Assembly: GCA_945859605.1 (NCBI GenBank)
Contig: OX243811.1
Location: 55,394,069 to 55,458,068, forward strand
DNA length: 64,000 nt
Direction: 5' to 3'
Origin: Lumbricus rubellus
Taxonomy: Eukaryota > Annelida > Clitellata > Crassiclitellata > Lumbricidae
Shown here: positions 46,686-57,204 of the stretch, one piece after another
How the letters are laid out: each line of letters begins with the position of its first letter
How positions within the stretch are numbered: position 1 is the first letter of the stretch
Made by a program: the position numbers and the translations under genes
Notes under the pieces: generated by a model
What the model was told of the DNA's origin: nothing
The model's database searches: none
Seen by the model: the letters and a program-made list of their open reading frames with translations, nothing else

Positions 46686-49600
46686 GTTTGTCCATGCTAT
46701 TTTTATATATAAAAGTTCAAGTAAAAGAATTAGACAAAGTCTTATTTTAGCGTATCATGCGTATGTTCCCAGCAGGCCGGACCCCTGCTGCAGTTATTAT
46801 TTTATGCTACCATCCTAAAGGTCTACCACATCCATTCGGCAGATGGCGATGGTAAAACAGCAGTAGCAACTCGATTGTTGTTGGGTTTATGTCTTCTACG
46901 CCTTTTTTAGAACCAGGTTATTGGAATTTAGCATGCAGACAAAGTTGACAGTATTTAGCAAATAATTTCTATAGAGTGTTTAAATTATTCAATCAAATCA
47001 AGTTTGCTTCATTTATAATAATTATTTTAAAGCTCTAAAACACTTCTGAAGCCAAATTTTTCAATCTTGCCCATGATATAATATTTAAAAAGAAACACAT
47101 CTCCTTAAGCATGCCAAAAAAACAGCCATTAGTATTAAGTCTACTCCTCTCCCACATCTTCTGATTTTCCACTGCAACTTATGGTCAGAGTGCTGTTTGT
47201 ATATGAATTGACTAGAAGGCATTGATATAATTTATATGCGTGGCCAAAATCTTGACTTTCTTCCCTTCTATGGTCAGCGTTTTAGGTTTCACGACAGTTC
47301 AGAATGACTAACCACCACTTGTGCCCACAATATATGGTGGTAGTCAAATGCTATGAGTGTGTGTGTGTGTGCGTGCATGTGTGTGTGTGTCACTGTGTAT
47401 ACTGCATAAGGTTATTTTATTTTAGTTGTTTATGTGGTTGAATATTGCATTTAATGCGGCCTGCAATATACACGGTGTCCCAATTGAACTGAGCCCCTTT
47501 TTGTTTTGGCGATATATAGTCTGTTAATTCTAAATGAAACTCTGTGAAATTTCAGAGACGGTAAGAGGGATAAATTATCAATGTTTCCTGAAAATTTTAT
47601 CCAGTTCTGCGAATAGAGCCCGAAGTTATGCACATTCAAATTTGGACAAAGGAAATTGTAAGTTTCCAACATGTAAAAGATAGGAAATTATTGCTTGCAA
47701 CTGCACGCCTTACTTCATAAATTAATAAATATTTCCGTCATATTTCCGTCATTTCCATGTTAGGGGACAATAATAAAAATGGTTTTCAGCAAAGATGAGT
47801 TGGGTTTAATAAACAATTTAATAGAAGAAAAACATTACGTTGCAAAAGATTTTTAAAGGAATTTCTAACAGAAACTGGCCCATCGCAGCCTTATGAAACT
47901 CGCATACGCGTGACGTTCATCAGTGATCACTTCAAACAGCGAAATGTGGAAGAATGGAATCGTTTTGATTAAAGAGATTGTCGACAATGCAATCAATGAG
48001 TGGCGAAATCGCATTAGAGCATGCATTCGAGCTAATGGAGGACATTTTGAACATCAGTTTTGAAGAACAGCGCTAACACTAATTTCCTATCTTTTACATG
48101 TTGGAAACTTACAATTTTAGTTGCCCAAATTTGAACGTGCATAACTTTGGACTTTGTTTGTAGAATTGGATAGAATTTTCAGGAAACATTGATAATTTAT
48201 CCCTCTTACATGCTGTGAAATTTTATAGAGTTTCATTTAGAATTGACAAGTATATCGCCAAAACAAAAAGGGGCTCACTTCAATTGGGACACCGTGTAAT
48301 TAAATCTTGATCAGAGGCGTGAGACAATTGTGTACAATTTTGATGCTAAAACTTGTGTAAGATCATTGCATGGAGTGCACTTGTTAGGCTCATACTTTCT
48401 GTTGGATTACAGATCTGATACATTTCTAAGATAGACCTCCATGTGGCATTAGAGTTCATGTAAGCTTTAATGTTAGAAGTGAGTGTCTATTTTGTGTCTT
48501 TGAAACCAATTTGATTCGCTATTCGTGTTGCTTACTTTAAGAATTTTTTAATCAATGTACAATTTCTTTTATCATCAGATGTGATTGTGAAGAAAATCTA
48601 GAGAGGCAGACGAATGAAGTCTTGGCTCTGACTAGTATCTACGATGGTCAATTTACTGTCCTTCCTTGCTCAGGAAAAGGTTATAGAGTGAAATTTGAAG
48701 TTGATTTGCCAGGGCCACATAGGATCAAAGAGCCACATGAAGGTTGGTTCCTCTTTCCATTCAGGTGGAAATGCATATCTTGACCTGATGCTTTAAAAGT
48801 CATTATTTAGTACTGCAGTTCACAGTTTGTTTACAGTTTGTTTATTTATTGACTTGCATGTCACATCAACATTCACATAACGGTAACAGACATTAACAAC
48901 AACAAAACAGTTCGTGTAAAGCATGTGAGCCAACATGGTGTGATAAGCCGATGGCTGTTGGGATGTGGCTTTATGTTAAGCAGAAGGATGCATAAACTGG
49001 AAGTGCATAAATGAATCCACGCTGGTACCATGTTATGAAAAAAAATTTGCTTTGCATCATGATCGCTGTGTAAAGTTTTGTTGAGTTTGGGATCAGTTTC
49101 GGCGTGTGTTGCAAGTCAAGTAATTTATGATGAAGCTGTTTTTCAAGTGGTCCGATTCATACAGAGAGAGATCCTATACAGATGAGGTTTCTTCCATTTA
49201 TTGTGCTGCATGAAGATAAGTTGCTTAAGTGCTGTCAGCAAATGAATCTTTCCACTTTGAACTATGGTTTCTGCAGTTGCTGGTTGCTGAAAGAGTCTTG
49301 TAATGTATGTTATGTAAATTTCCAAAATTTCATGGTGCCACGCAAATGCAATGTCGTGGGAGGCCAGCTTGTATCAAATTAAATCTGCAGTTTCCAAGTT
49401 GTTTTGTTCCATTTTAGTGCCAGGTGAGAGAATCTGGAGGTGAAGCCAAGCAGACACCATGTAGCTACCATTGAAATAATTGATAATGGTGGTCGTGGGG
49501 GTGTAGAAGCATGTAGTAAATGATTACCACATTGCTGTTTTCGGTCATTTGCTGTGCAACAATTGTGTGATGATGTAATTTGTTTTTAACAGAGACATCA

Positions 49601-52600
49601 CGGATGTTAAAGTATCTTCCACCTCTTAAACTGCACATTTCCATGCCAGATACATATCCTTCACATTCATGTCCTGATGTTAGCTTTCACACTCCATGGC
49701 TGTTGCATTCACAAGTATGTATTTGTGTTTACTCATTCTGGCAATTGTTGACAATTTAAGTAATGTCAATGTAAATCTTCTAGTTTCACAGTAACGCACA
49801 AAAGTTGTGTCAGGTAGACCAGTTTATTCTATTTACCGGTACGGTTTAAAATCAAGTCCACAATATACAGGTTGTTTTGTCCTTTTCAGTAGGAATAAAC
49901 AAATAAACAGACCTCATATTATTGTACCCTTGTCTTTTCCAGTAGGAATAAACATATACGGTAAACAGACCTCTCGTATTATTGTACTGAAAAGTGCATT
50001 GAAAATCAGCAATCTGAGGTGCTATATAAATTTTTGATTACTTTACAAAACGTGCATCTGGTCATTGAAGATGTGCAAGTTGATTCTTTTTTGTTTTTCA
50101 TTCAGTGTAGGCAATTAATTTAATGGCATTCCACAGTTCTTGGATTATGTTTGCAACTTGAATTTTCAAATATGCTGCACAATTAAATTCTGATTTATTG
50201 CTCAGAATTGGTTATGCTGTTTATTTAGCAAAATGTTGGTTCAAATTCAGAAAAAGTTCTGCTTACAAGTGAGTGAGAAGTTTGTTTATTAGTGCTCATG
50301 GGTCTTTTGTGTAACATTGTTGTAGTGTATTGCTTTTTTGACTGTGCAGGTGATGGACATCAAAGAAAAACTTGCGGCCTTGTGGAATGAAAACGAATTC
50401 TCAGAGATTCTGTTCATCTGGACAGAGTTTCTACGAAACGATCTGATAGATTTCCTGAAGTTACCTTCAACTATTGTTGTGTCAGGACAACAATACAACG
50501 ACGTTGTCAGCTATGACGAAGCCAGACGTAATTACGTGTTCGACTATTGTACCGTCATCACGTGTGAGATCTGCTTTGAAGCGAAATGTGGCATACAGTG
50601 CACGATGTTCAAGCCATGTGAGCATGTTTTCTGCAACGACTGCATAAGAACAGACTTTGAGATTAAAATCAGAGAAGGAAATCTTGCCGGTCTCTTGTGT
50701 CCATCTCAGCCGTGTGAGTCAAACGCTGATCTTGAGCAGGTACAGTAAAATTATGGTGTAATTGTATTCACAAATTTATGTACCTGGTAGCACTATTTCA
50801 AGAGAAAGGCATCAGAAGCTCATGACCAAGCCTGATAACACACTATACACAGTAGTACAGTCTGACTGGTTTGCGAGCACATTAATGGAAACAATGCAAA
50901 TATTGGTCAAGGAATTCGTGTTGCATTTTGCATTGAAAAATTGTGCTTGTAATTTCTTTGGTTGATATTATTTTGTTTATTCTTAATTTATAGATTTCTT
51001 ATATTAGTTTAGTTTTCGTTTTTTTTTTTATTTATGTTTTTAAATATGCTATTATGATAAAGGCTTGTTAGTTCAATTTGACATCTCACAGGGTGCAAAG
51101 TCCTCGCAACCATTTATTTTATACTCTTTGGACTGATCTTAATCTGAATGAGCTAGTTGTTTGATTTCTTACAGAGAAATCCGATGATAAATTCTTTTTG
51201 GTTCATTTTATTCAATTTCAGTTGAAAAGTCTTGTGAGTTCAGAGTCTTTTAGACGCTACGATCTACTTCTGCTGCAGTCATCACTCGACAAAATGTCTG
51301 ACGTTCACTTCTGTCCTGCAAAGAATTGTTCATATCCTGTGATTGTGGACAGAGGTGATGGCATTGGCATGTGTCCCAACTGTCAGTACGCTTTCTGCAT
51401 TTACTGTCGAAAGACGTGGCATGGTGTTGAAGTGTGTAGCGATAAATCAGGTTGGTACATATAATAACTTGAAATTATAATTACTTGAAATTAATATTCT
51501 AAAAAAGTTGTTTTAATGCTGGAGCTGTGGATTCAGCATTGCGTGCTTGCTGTAGTGGGTTTATGTCAGAAACATGTGGATAACATTTTGAACACTGTTT
51601 ATTGCTCTTCAACATGTGCTTCTGTCGTAGGAAAAGATCTATTATAATTTTAAAAACAGACTGATTTCTATGGTGGGCAATTATTGTTTATTTCTCTTCT
51701 TCTTCCTGCTTTAACTGTTATTGATATTATTGTTGTTGATTAGCCTGTTTGGTTGTATGTCCCATCCAGTCTAATTGTTATTAATATTGTTGTTGTTGAT
51801 TAGCATGTTGATTTCATGGCCCATACAGTCTGGACTGTCATAGACTTGCTCTTGAACAATCATTGCAGTTTTTAGTGGTTTTGTAAATCAATATATTGGC
51901 AGCTGGTTCCTTTAGCGATTTCATTGTCGCTGTATTGTTATGTCTGCCGTTTCCTAAAGAAACACCTGTGCAGTTGGTTTGCTGAAGAATCGTTTCTCTT
52001 GATAATTAGGACATTATGCAAGACCTATGCAAAAATTAGATTAGGCTAAATTCTAGTGCAAGAACAATTTGTCTGTGATTATAAATTTTAAAAACAGGTA
52101 TTTTTGGCAGATTTGTTAAACAAGTCGTATGACGATTAGCATTAAAAAATAATTTCTTAAGAAATGGGTTGAAAACATGAAATTTGAAACATCAGATAAG
52201 TTATTGATTAGAGAGATTTGGGAGAAATTGGAGGAAGGATTGATGCTATGAAGTTGAAGACGATTTCGGAAAGTGACAGCCAAGATCAGAAAGTAGCTAG
52301 CCTCAAACACTGAACATTTTGAATGTTAAAGCAAATATGCATACTGTTAATTCTGCAAACAAACTTGCATTGTCCTGTAACATCTAAATGGTGTTATTAT
52401 ATGTTTTGTGCAGAGGCCATCAAAAAGCTTGTCACTGAATATGAAGCGGCAGGAAGAGGCGAGAAAGAGGTGCTTGAGAAACGTCATGGAAAGAAAATTT
52501 TCCAGAAAGTTTTTGATGAACTGTCAACAAATTGGAAGAAAACCAACGGCAAACCTTGCCCAAGCTGCCGATCGTACATCGAGGTCAATTGCATTTCTTT

Positions 52601-53731
52601 CTTTTGTAGTTGCTTTTATTATTTCTTTTCTGTTGAGTAGTGGACCGCAAAGCTGTAGCTGGGGGGGAGGGGTTAGGTGTTTGAACAACGTACGAAATGA
52701 AATAATCTATATAATGAAATAATGTATTAACAAACACCGCCAAGCACAAACATGTAAGGATTAAGGGGATTTCATTTTGAAGCTTTTATTTCTATGTGAC
52801 ATTTTACAATAGATTAAATCATCCTCCAAAGTTCTTAGTCCGTTGATTTGATTGCTACAGCCTTGGAGGACAGTATTGGGGGGGGGGTGTGGCAGGGCGG
52901 TAGAGTAATGGTTAACACGCTGGCCAAGAGTGCGAGAGGTAGTTGGGCGGATATGCTTTGTAGGCCAGGCAGTGCATTGAGGGACTAGCCACTTATTTTT
53001 TGAGAACTCTTGAGTTGCAATATAGTAGTAATTGAAAAATCAACGTATGAAATGCTACTAAAAGCAGGGTATGATATGCAATTTTTATATTGTAATATAA
53101 CTTGAGTTGTGTGTGTATTTGTTTGCAGAAAGTGGGTGGTTGTCACAAAATGCACTGCTACAAGTGCAACAATTATTTCTGCTGGTTGTGCTTGACAGTT
53201 CTGTCAGGAGACAAACCATATACGCATTTCAGTGATGATGGTTCATCATGTTACAACAAACTGTTTCTTGGAGTTGAGATTGATCAGGATGCGCCTTATC
53301 TTGAAGATTATGGTGATGATCAGGATGCGCCTTATCTTGAAGATTATGGTGATAATCAGGATGAGTATTATTACGATGATCCAGGACCTGGAGAGCAAGT
53401 GGTCAACCCGGAGGACCAAAATGCATTGCAGGACTTCATTTATGAGCAGCCTGTAGAAACACTGTTAGACCTTGCAGATGAAGTTGAATATTTGAACGAA
53501 CCTTATTTCCTTGGGATAAACGATGAAGGTGATGTGGTTGAACGAGTGGAAGGAGAAGGTTATGGTCAGGAGTGGGAAGAGAACTTGAGACTTTCTGTCG
53601 TCAATATGCAGCAACAACTGCTGGATGTGGCAGGTTATAATCGTTCAGAAAGGCTTGAACAAGAAGTCGATGGTCAGCAATGGCTTGCAGGAGAGGTCTA
53701 CTCTTCAGACCAGAAGGCTGAAGGCATGTAA
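46663..53731 (+). CDS. RNF14: RBR-type E3 ubiquitin ligase, RNF14 family (7 coding exons)
   Basis: Joined exons: 46663-46685 (inferred), 48579-48742, 49593-49714, 50350-50739, 51222-51450, 52414-52583, 53129-53731. All introns are GT-AG, phases match at every junction, and the total of 1701 nt gives 566 residues plus TAA. Domains in order: N-terminal RWD (about 10-150, with ALTSIYDG and MPDTYPSHSCP); RING1 (about 175-225, starting CEIC and including CEHVFCNDC); IBR (about 264-305, FCPAKNC, CPNC, FCIYC); RING2 (from CPSC at 358), with the likely catalytic Cys in VGGCHKMHC at about residue 371 (nt 53141-53143). RBR ligases pass ubiquitin through this Cys after E2 binding at RING1. RNF14 relatives act in the cytoplasm and nucleus, on ribosome-trapped translation factors and as transcriptional co-regulators. 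The order RWD-RBR and the blocks LLLQSSLD and YTHFSDDGSSCYNKLF identify the family. Unlike the roughly 474-residue human protein, it has an acidic C-terminal tail of about 150 residues. Exons 2-7 are secure; exon 1 is not. Confidence 0.93.
46686..48578 (+). other. Putative intron 1 of the RNF14-like gene
   Basis: Bounded by the inferred exon 1 donor and the good exon 2 acceptor. It contains an interrupted (GT)n run at 47347-47391 and the mariner-like element at 47471-48296. Otherwise it is AT-rich without coding potential. Confidence 0.45.
47471..48296 (+). mobile_element. Mariner/Tc1-like (IS630 group) deletion derivative with long inverted repeats
   Basis: TA dinucleotides flank an 826-bp element (TA at 47469-47470 and 48297-48298). 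Inverted repeats of about 215-220 bp start CACGGTGTCCCAATTGAACT on the left and CACGGTGTCCCAATTGAAGT on the minus strand at the right. The interior keeps the transposase N-terminus (47779-47856: MVFSKDELGLINNLIEEKHY, then VAKDF and a stop) and C-terminus (47980-48063: INEWRNRIRACIRANGGHFE, then HQF and a stop). The middle, including the DDE catalytic core, is gone. Both ends match transposases of invertebrate Tc1/mariner relatives. Confidence 0.88.
48579..48742 (+). CDS. RNF14: RNF14-like exon 2 (RWD, first part)
   Basis: Acceptor TTTTATCATCAG and donor GAAG|GTTGGT. The translation contains NLERQTNEVLALTSIYDG, the opening helix and turn of an RWD domain, and VKFEVDLPG, its first strand region. 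The first base completes a codon and the last base starts one (phase 1). Confidence 0.9.
49593..49714 (+). CDS. RNF14: RNF14-like exon 3 (RWD, middle)
   Basis: Acceptor TTTTTAACAG and donor CAA|GTATGT. It encodes LPPLKLHISMPDTYPSHSCP, the strand-YP-turn signature of RWD domains, then FHTPWL. It restores the phase left by exon 2 and ends in phase 0. Confidence 0.92.
50350..50739 (+). CDS. RNF14: RNF14-like exon 4 (RWD end, linker, RING1)
   Basis: Acceptor TGACTGTGCAG and donor CAG|GTACAG. It opens with the C-terminal RWD helix (KEKLAALWNENE), followed by ILFIWTEFL and a short linker. RING1 follows with ligand pairs CEIC, C-E-H-V-F-C-N-D-C and LLCPSQPC. The RWD-RING1 linker is shorter than in the human protein. 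Confidence 0.95.
51222..51450 (+). CDS. RNF14: RNF14-like exon 5 (IBR domain)
   Basis: Acceptor TTCAATTTCAG and donor TCAG|GTTGGT (phase 1). It encodes YDLLLLQSSLD, the family-typical helix between RING1 and IBR, then the IBR zinc ligands FCPAKNC, CPNC, FCIYC and H-G-V-E-V-C. Confidence 0.95.
52414..52583 (+). CDS. RNF14: RNF14-like exon 6 (IBR-RING2 linker, RING2 start)
   Basis: Acceptor GTTTTGTGCAG and donor GAG|GTCAAT. It encodes a charged linker helix (EKRHGKKIFQKVFDEL) and the first RING2 ligand pair CPSC. The intron splits RING2 just before the catalytic-Cys segment. Confidence 0.93.
52880..52990 (+). mobile_element. tRNA-derived SINE head in intron 6
   Basis: Following a G run, GTGGCAGGGCGGTAGAGTAATGG resembles a tRNA A-box region; the B-box is eroded. 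No tail is seen. It lies in the last intron of the RNF14-like gene on the sense strand. Confidence 0.45.
53129..53731 (+). CDS. RNF14: RNF14-like exon 7 (RING2, acidic tail, stop)
   Basis: Acceptor TTGTTTGCAG. It encodes KVGGCHKMHCYKC and NYFCWLCL (catalytic Cys and remaining RING2 ligands), then KPYTHFSDDGSSCYNKLF, the conserved RNF14 C-terminal block. A tail of about 150 residues rich in Asp and Glu follows, beyond the usual family end, and includes a 12-residue duplication. The stop is TAA at 53729-53731. Confidence 0.95.
   Translation, partial: KVGGCHKMHCYKCNNYFCWLCLTVLSGDKPYTHFSDDGSSCYNKLFLGVEIDQDAPYLEDYGDDQDAPYLEDYGDNQDEYYYDDPGPGEQVVNPEDQNALQDFIYEQPVETLLDLADEVEYLNEPYFLGINDEGDVVERVEGEGYGQEWEENLRLSVVNMQQQLLDVAGYNRSERLEQEVDGQQWLAGEVYSSDQKAEGM
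53282..53353 (+). repeat. 36-bp in-frame tandem duplication in the RNF14-like tail
   Basis: Two adjacent 36-bp units encode DQDAPYLEDYGD twice, followed by a partial third (NQDEYYYDD). The nucleotide copies are nearly identical, so the duplication is recent or homogenised. Confidence 0.92.
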
Positions 53732-55295
53732 AGTGGATTTGATGTGACTTTATCATCAATATGAAGGCCACTGCCTGAAAGGACTTTAGAGAAGTCATTG
53801 ACCACTTGGATGTCGAAGAAGAAAGCTAAGCTGGTTATGTCCACATTTCATCTTGTGACATTGAACTTTACTTTTGAGACCCTTTGTTTTTTACAATGAG
53901 TTTTATTTTAAAGAAAAAATTATCACTATTTAAAGAAACTTTCCTGTTTGATATGCTTAATTTTTTACATCTGCGTGTGCTACCTAGTATAAATCATGTC
54001 TTGACTTGTGCATTTGTTTTCTGAATATACGGTACTTTAACTCCCTCTGTAAACACGACGAATAGTGCACTCATTTATTATGATTTTGAGCAGATCTGGA
54101 TTTAGTCATTTTAATTATTAGAACACATAAAGTATGTTTGAGTGGAATTACTTGTCCTTGTTTCTGCATTAGTTTCTTCAAACTGCTTCAGAAAATGTGG
54201 CAGACCGTGTGAGTGCAGGCTTTTCTGCATGCTCTAAGTGACAACACATAATTATGCTTACACAGAAATATTGTTGTTGGAAATAATATTTGGTGGAATT
54301 TGCAGTGCAGTGCCCAGTAATTGATTTCTATGCAGTAAATTGCAATTTGTGTCTTATTTCTGTTTGGTGATGATGTTCAAAGTTTAAATTAGAAACAGTC
54401 ACTTTCGTGAATAGTGGAAGCTGTTTGTATAAGATTGTTGATATATTATATGTTCAGATGAACAAAGAACAAGTTTTTAGTTTGTTTTGTAGTTTGCGAC
54501 CTTTTTGGATTTGTTTTCTTATCATGTTAACGTACTTGTCGAAGTTCTGATAATTATTACCGGTATTATGTGATGCTTATCGCTCATGCAGCGCTGATGA
54601 AGTTATATGTTAAGTTTCAGAGATAATTTCTTGACATTTAATTTAATATTTGATAAAACTTGAAGTGTTAATGTGTTATTCAATTTATAATTCAGTTTGT
54701 GCTATATGATGTTATTTCTATATGTTGATGATCAGCTTAAATACAGACGTATTGGTTAACTTTTCACAATTGTGTTTTATCTTTTTCATGCAAACACAGT
54801 ATTAGGTTTTCATGTCTGTTTTTTAGTTTGCAGTCAGTTGCAATGATCAAAGAAATACGGATGCGATCATTTAGTGTTCATTCTTGTGTACCGTGGTATC
54901 AGACTTTCTGTAATTTATTATCATTTCATTTATGTTGTACCTGTAATTAATTATCGCTCTTAATCAGAAGTATTGTGGTTTGAAAATTCTTTTGTATTAT
55001 GCTGAAGATTTGCAGTTAAGTTGTGATTTTGAAATGAGTTACGCTGTTGGATGAGATTAAATCACTTATCTGGATGCTTGTTGTTATAATTGAACTAGGA
55101 CAGACCATCTGTCATTTCATGGCATTCAGCCAAAGTTATCAGCAATTATTCATATTGACAGGAGTACTAACATTTATACTGACAAACAGTGGTGTGCAGA
55201 AGTTCGGAATAACCAACAGATTTTGCATTTTTCTTCAATTTCTACATGTCTTATCTATTCAGCTTTCGATAATAAATGCCTGATTCTATAGTGTG
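53732..55295 (+). other. Probable 3' UTR of the RNF14-like gene
   Basis: AT/T-rich sequence without coding potential between the stop codon and a good polyadenylation signal. A 78-codon frame at 55047 has no homologue. The exact cleavage site is inferred. Confidence 0.55.
55271..55276 (+). terminator. Polyadenylation signal AATAAA
   Basis: AATAAA followed about 20 bp later by GT-rich TGTGTGGC, the classical downstream element. It lies 1.54 kb after the RNF14-like stop and about 100 bp before the hAT MITE. Confidence 0.55.
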
Positions 55296-55372
55296 TGGCA
55301 GAGAATGCATCTATAATTAATTGGTTAACGCGACGACAAAACAAAGAAGAAATTACCTTGAACTATTTAATT

Positions 55373-55745
55373 CAGTGGTTCCCAACCTTTTTTGACTGTA
55401 GGGCCACTTTTTCTATGTTGGAGGACATGAGGGCCACTTTTTCTTAGTTAAAAGGACTTAAGGGCATTTAGGGGGCCACAATGCTAAAATTTAATTAACT
55501 AGAAGCATATAAAAATTGTTATAATTAATTCAAAGTAGAATGTTTGATGTTTATAGACTTCAAAATAAAATAATTTGTAATAGAAAATGGTTATAAAATA
55601 TATTCTATCCTGTCCAAATTGTCAATTTTTCATATATTTTTGTTAATTCTTTGAGAGATGAGTGCCATTGTTGAGGCCTGGCGGGCCATTTGGTGAGGCC
55701 TCGCGGGCCACTTTTGGCCCGCGGGCCACGGGTTGGGAACCGCTG
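55373..55745. mobile_element. hAT-like MITE, copy B (373 bp, inverted relative to copy A)
   Basis: Perfect 8-bp target-site duplication ATTTAATT at 55365-55372 and 55746-55753. The left end is CAGTGGTTCCCAACCTTTTT and the right end (minus strand) CAGCGGTTCCCAACCCGTGG, identical to the ends of copy A (40050-40423) in reverse order. It lies just past the RNF14-like 3' end. Confidence 0.93.
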
Positions 55746-55753
55746 ATTTAATT

Positions 55754-57204
55754 GATCTAGAATTTAATATTCAGTAGATGCGAGTGTCATCATGTCATTC
55801 CATTGCTGCAATAAAATGCAGAGCTATGTTTCGTAATGCCAACATAATACATACAAGAGTGTCTTTGGTTTAGCACTGTTAAAGCTACAGGCACACTGAT
55901 GATATCGAATGATGTCCAATATGTTTTCTCCTTTCGCATTCAACAGTTTGATCGCATGCAGTTGCAGTCATTTCAGTCATGCCACTGATTAATTACGGTA
56001 TTAGGAATGGCAAGATCACACATAGTTTGAGTCACTTTCAAAAACTATACCTAGGCTTATTATACTCAATCCGCAATCGTCGCACTTCATTCCAAAGGAT
56101 TCCAGTTTGCACAAAGTTACAACCTAAATAAGGTATCACATCATCGACGCCATTGCCAGGCAAGTCGCCCAAAGACGATAAGCTCTCTAGTGTCACATCG
56201 CAGAAGTTCCAATGCAGTGTAGGCTAACTGTAGGCTAACCTACGTCGGCACCGTTTTGATAATGATCCATTTAAGGGCATTGGTGAGCCGCGAGCGGATC
56301 CAGAAGTTTCTTTCGATGGATGGCTGCATAATAGACAGGCCTTGATTCGTGTCGCTAATAGTTTTGACTTCTTTTCGCCAGTCGGATGTGGGGGTGGGAC
56401 CGTGGGGTGGGGCTCTGCCTAAAGGTAGACTTCGCCTACCATGCATGTCCACGTAGAAACGTATGATAACCTTTATTGCTGTGAAACTTTATGTTTGTTG
56501 AGTTTATTTATCCCTCCAACGTTCACAAACATTTAGTATTAAATACAGCTTTTATTTTATTCCCAGCTAAATTAGGCACTAGACTTTATAGGCTCTTAAT
56601 CGTATGCAATCGTATTATCGTATAGGCCTATTGCGTATTTACCGTGAACTCGGTATTGCCAAAGCGCTGTATATGTATACCTTACCCTAAAACTAAGCGC
56701 GGGCACCATCTTATTGACAAACGCCTATCAGAGTCAAAATTGGGTGGTCAAAATTGGGCACACCATGCAGACCCATGGTTTTGGTTTGACATGGCCATAG
56801 ACCTTGTCTCTTCTGGTGATGCCCCTTCCCCGCATACATGTACTTGAAAGAACATGTGCATGCACAATAATGTTTAAAGCATTTTTACAATTGAAACGAA
56901 GTAAGAAAATTAATTCTCAACTAAAAAGTCAATATAAGCTAATGAGCATTTCCCGTCGAAGGACAATGCAGTGTCACCGGGACCAAACGCATGTCAACTT
57001 TTATTCTATAAATGGCTTTCGCAAGATAAAACATTCCGGATGGAAACTTGAAACTGGATGCACAATCGAACGTTCGGGGCTTGAAACTGCCGCCAGCAGA
57101 AGACTATAAAATTAGTCTATAATTGCTCTGAAGATGGACCGTGTCGAAGGAGGGAGTGAGCGAGGGAGGGAGGGATGGCTGCTGCTGCTGCTGCTGGTGG
57201 TCGG
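55754..57204. other. Convergent intergenic gap and receptor 3' UTR
   Basis: No exon recognised. On the minus strand 57204-57000 is the likely 3' UTR of the receptor gene. One TAGGCCTA occurs at about 56622. Frames of up to 101 codons have no motifs. Confidence 0.5.
57000..57005 (-). terminator. Polyadenylation signal AATAAA (minus strand)
   Basis: TTTATT on the plus strand reads AATAAA on the minus strand, 200 bp downstream of the receptor-like stop codon and the first such signal after it. Confidence 0.45.
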
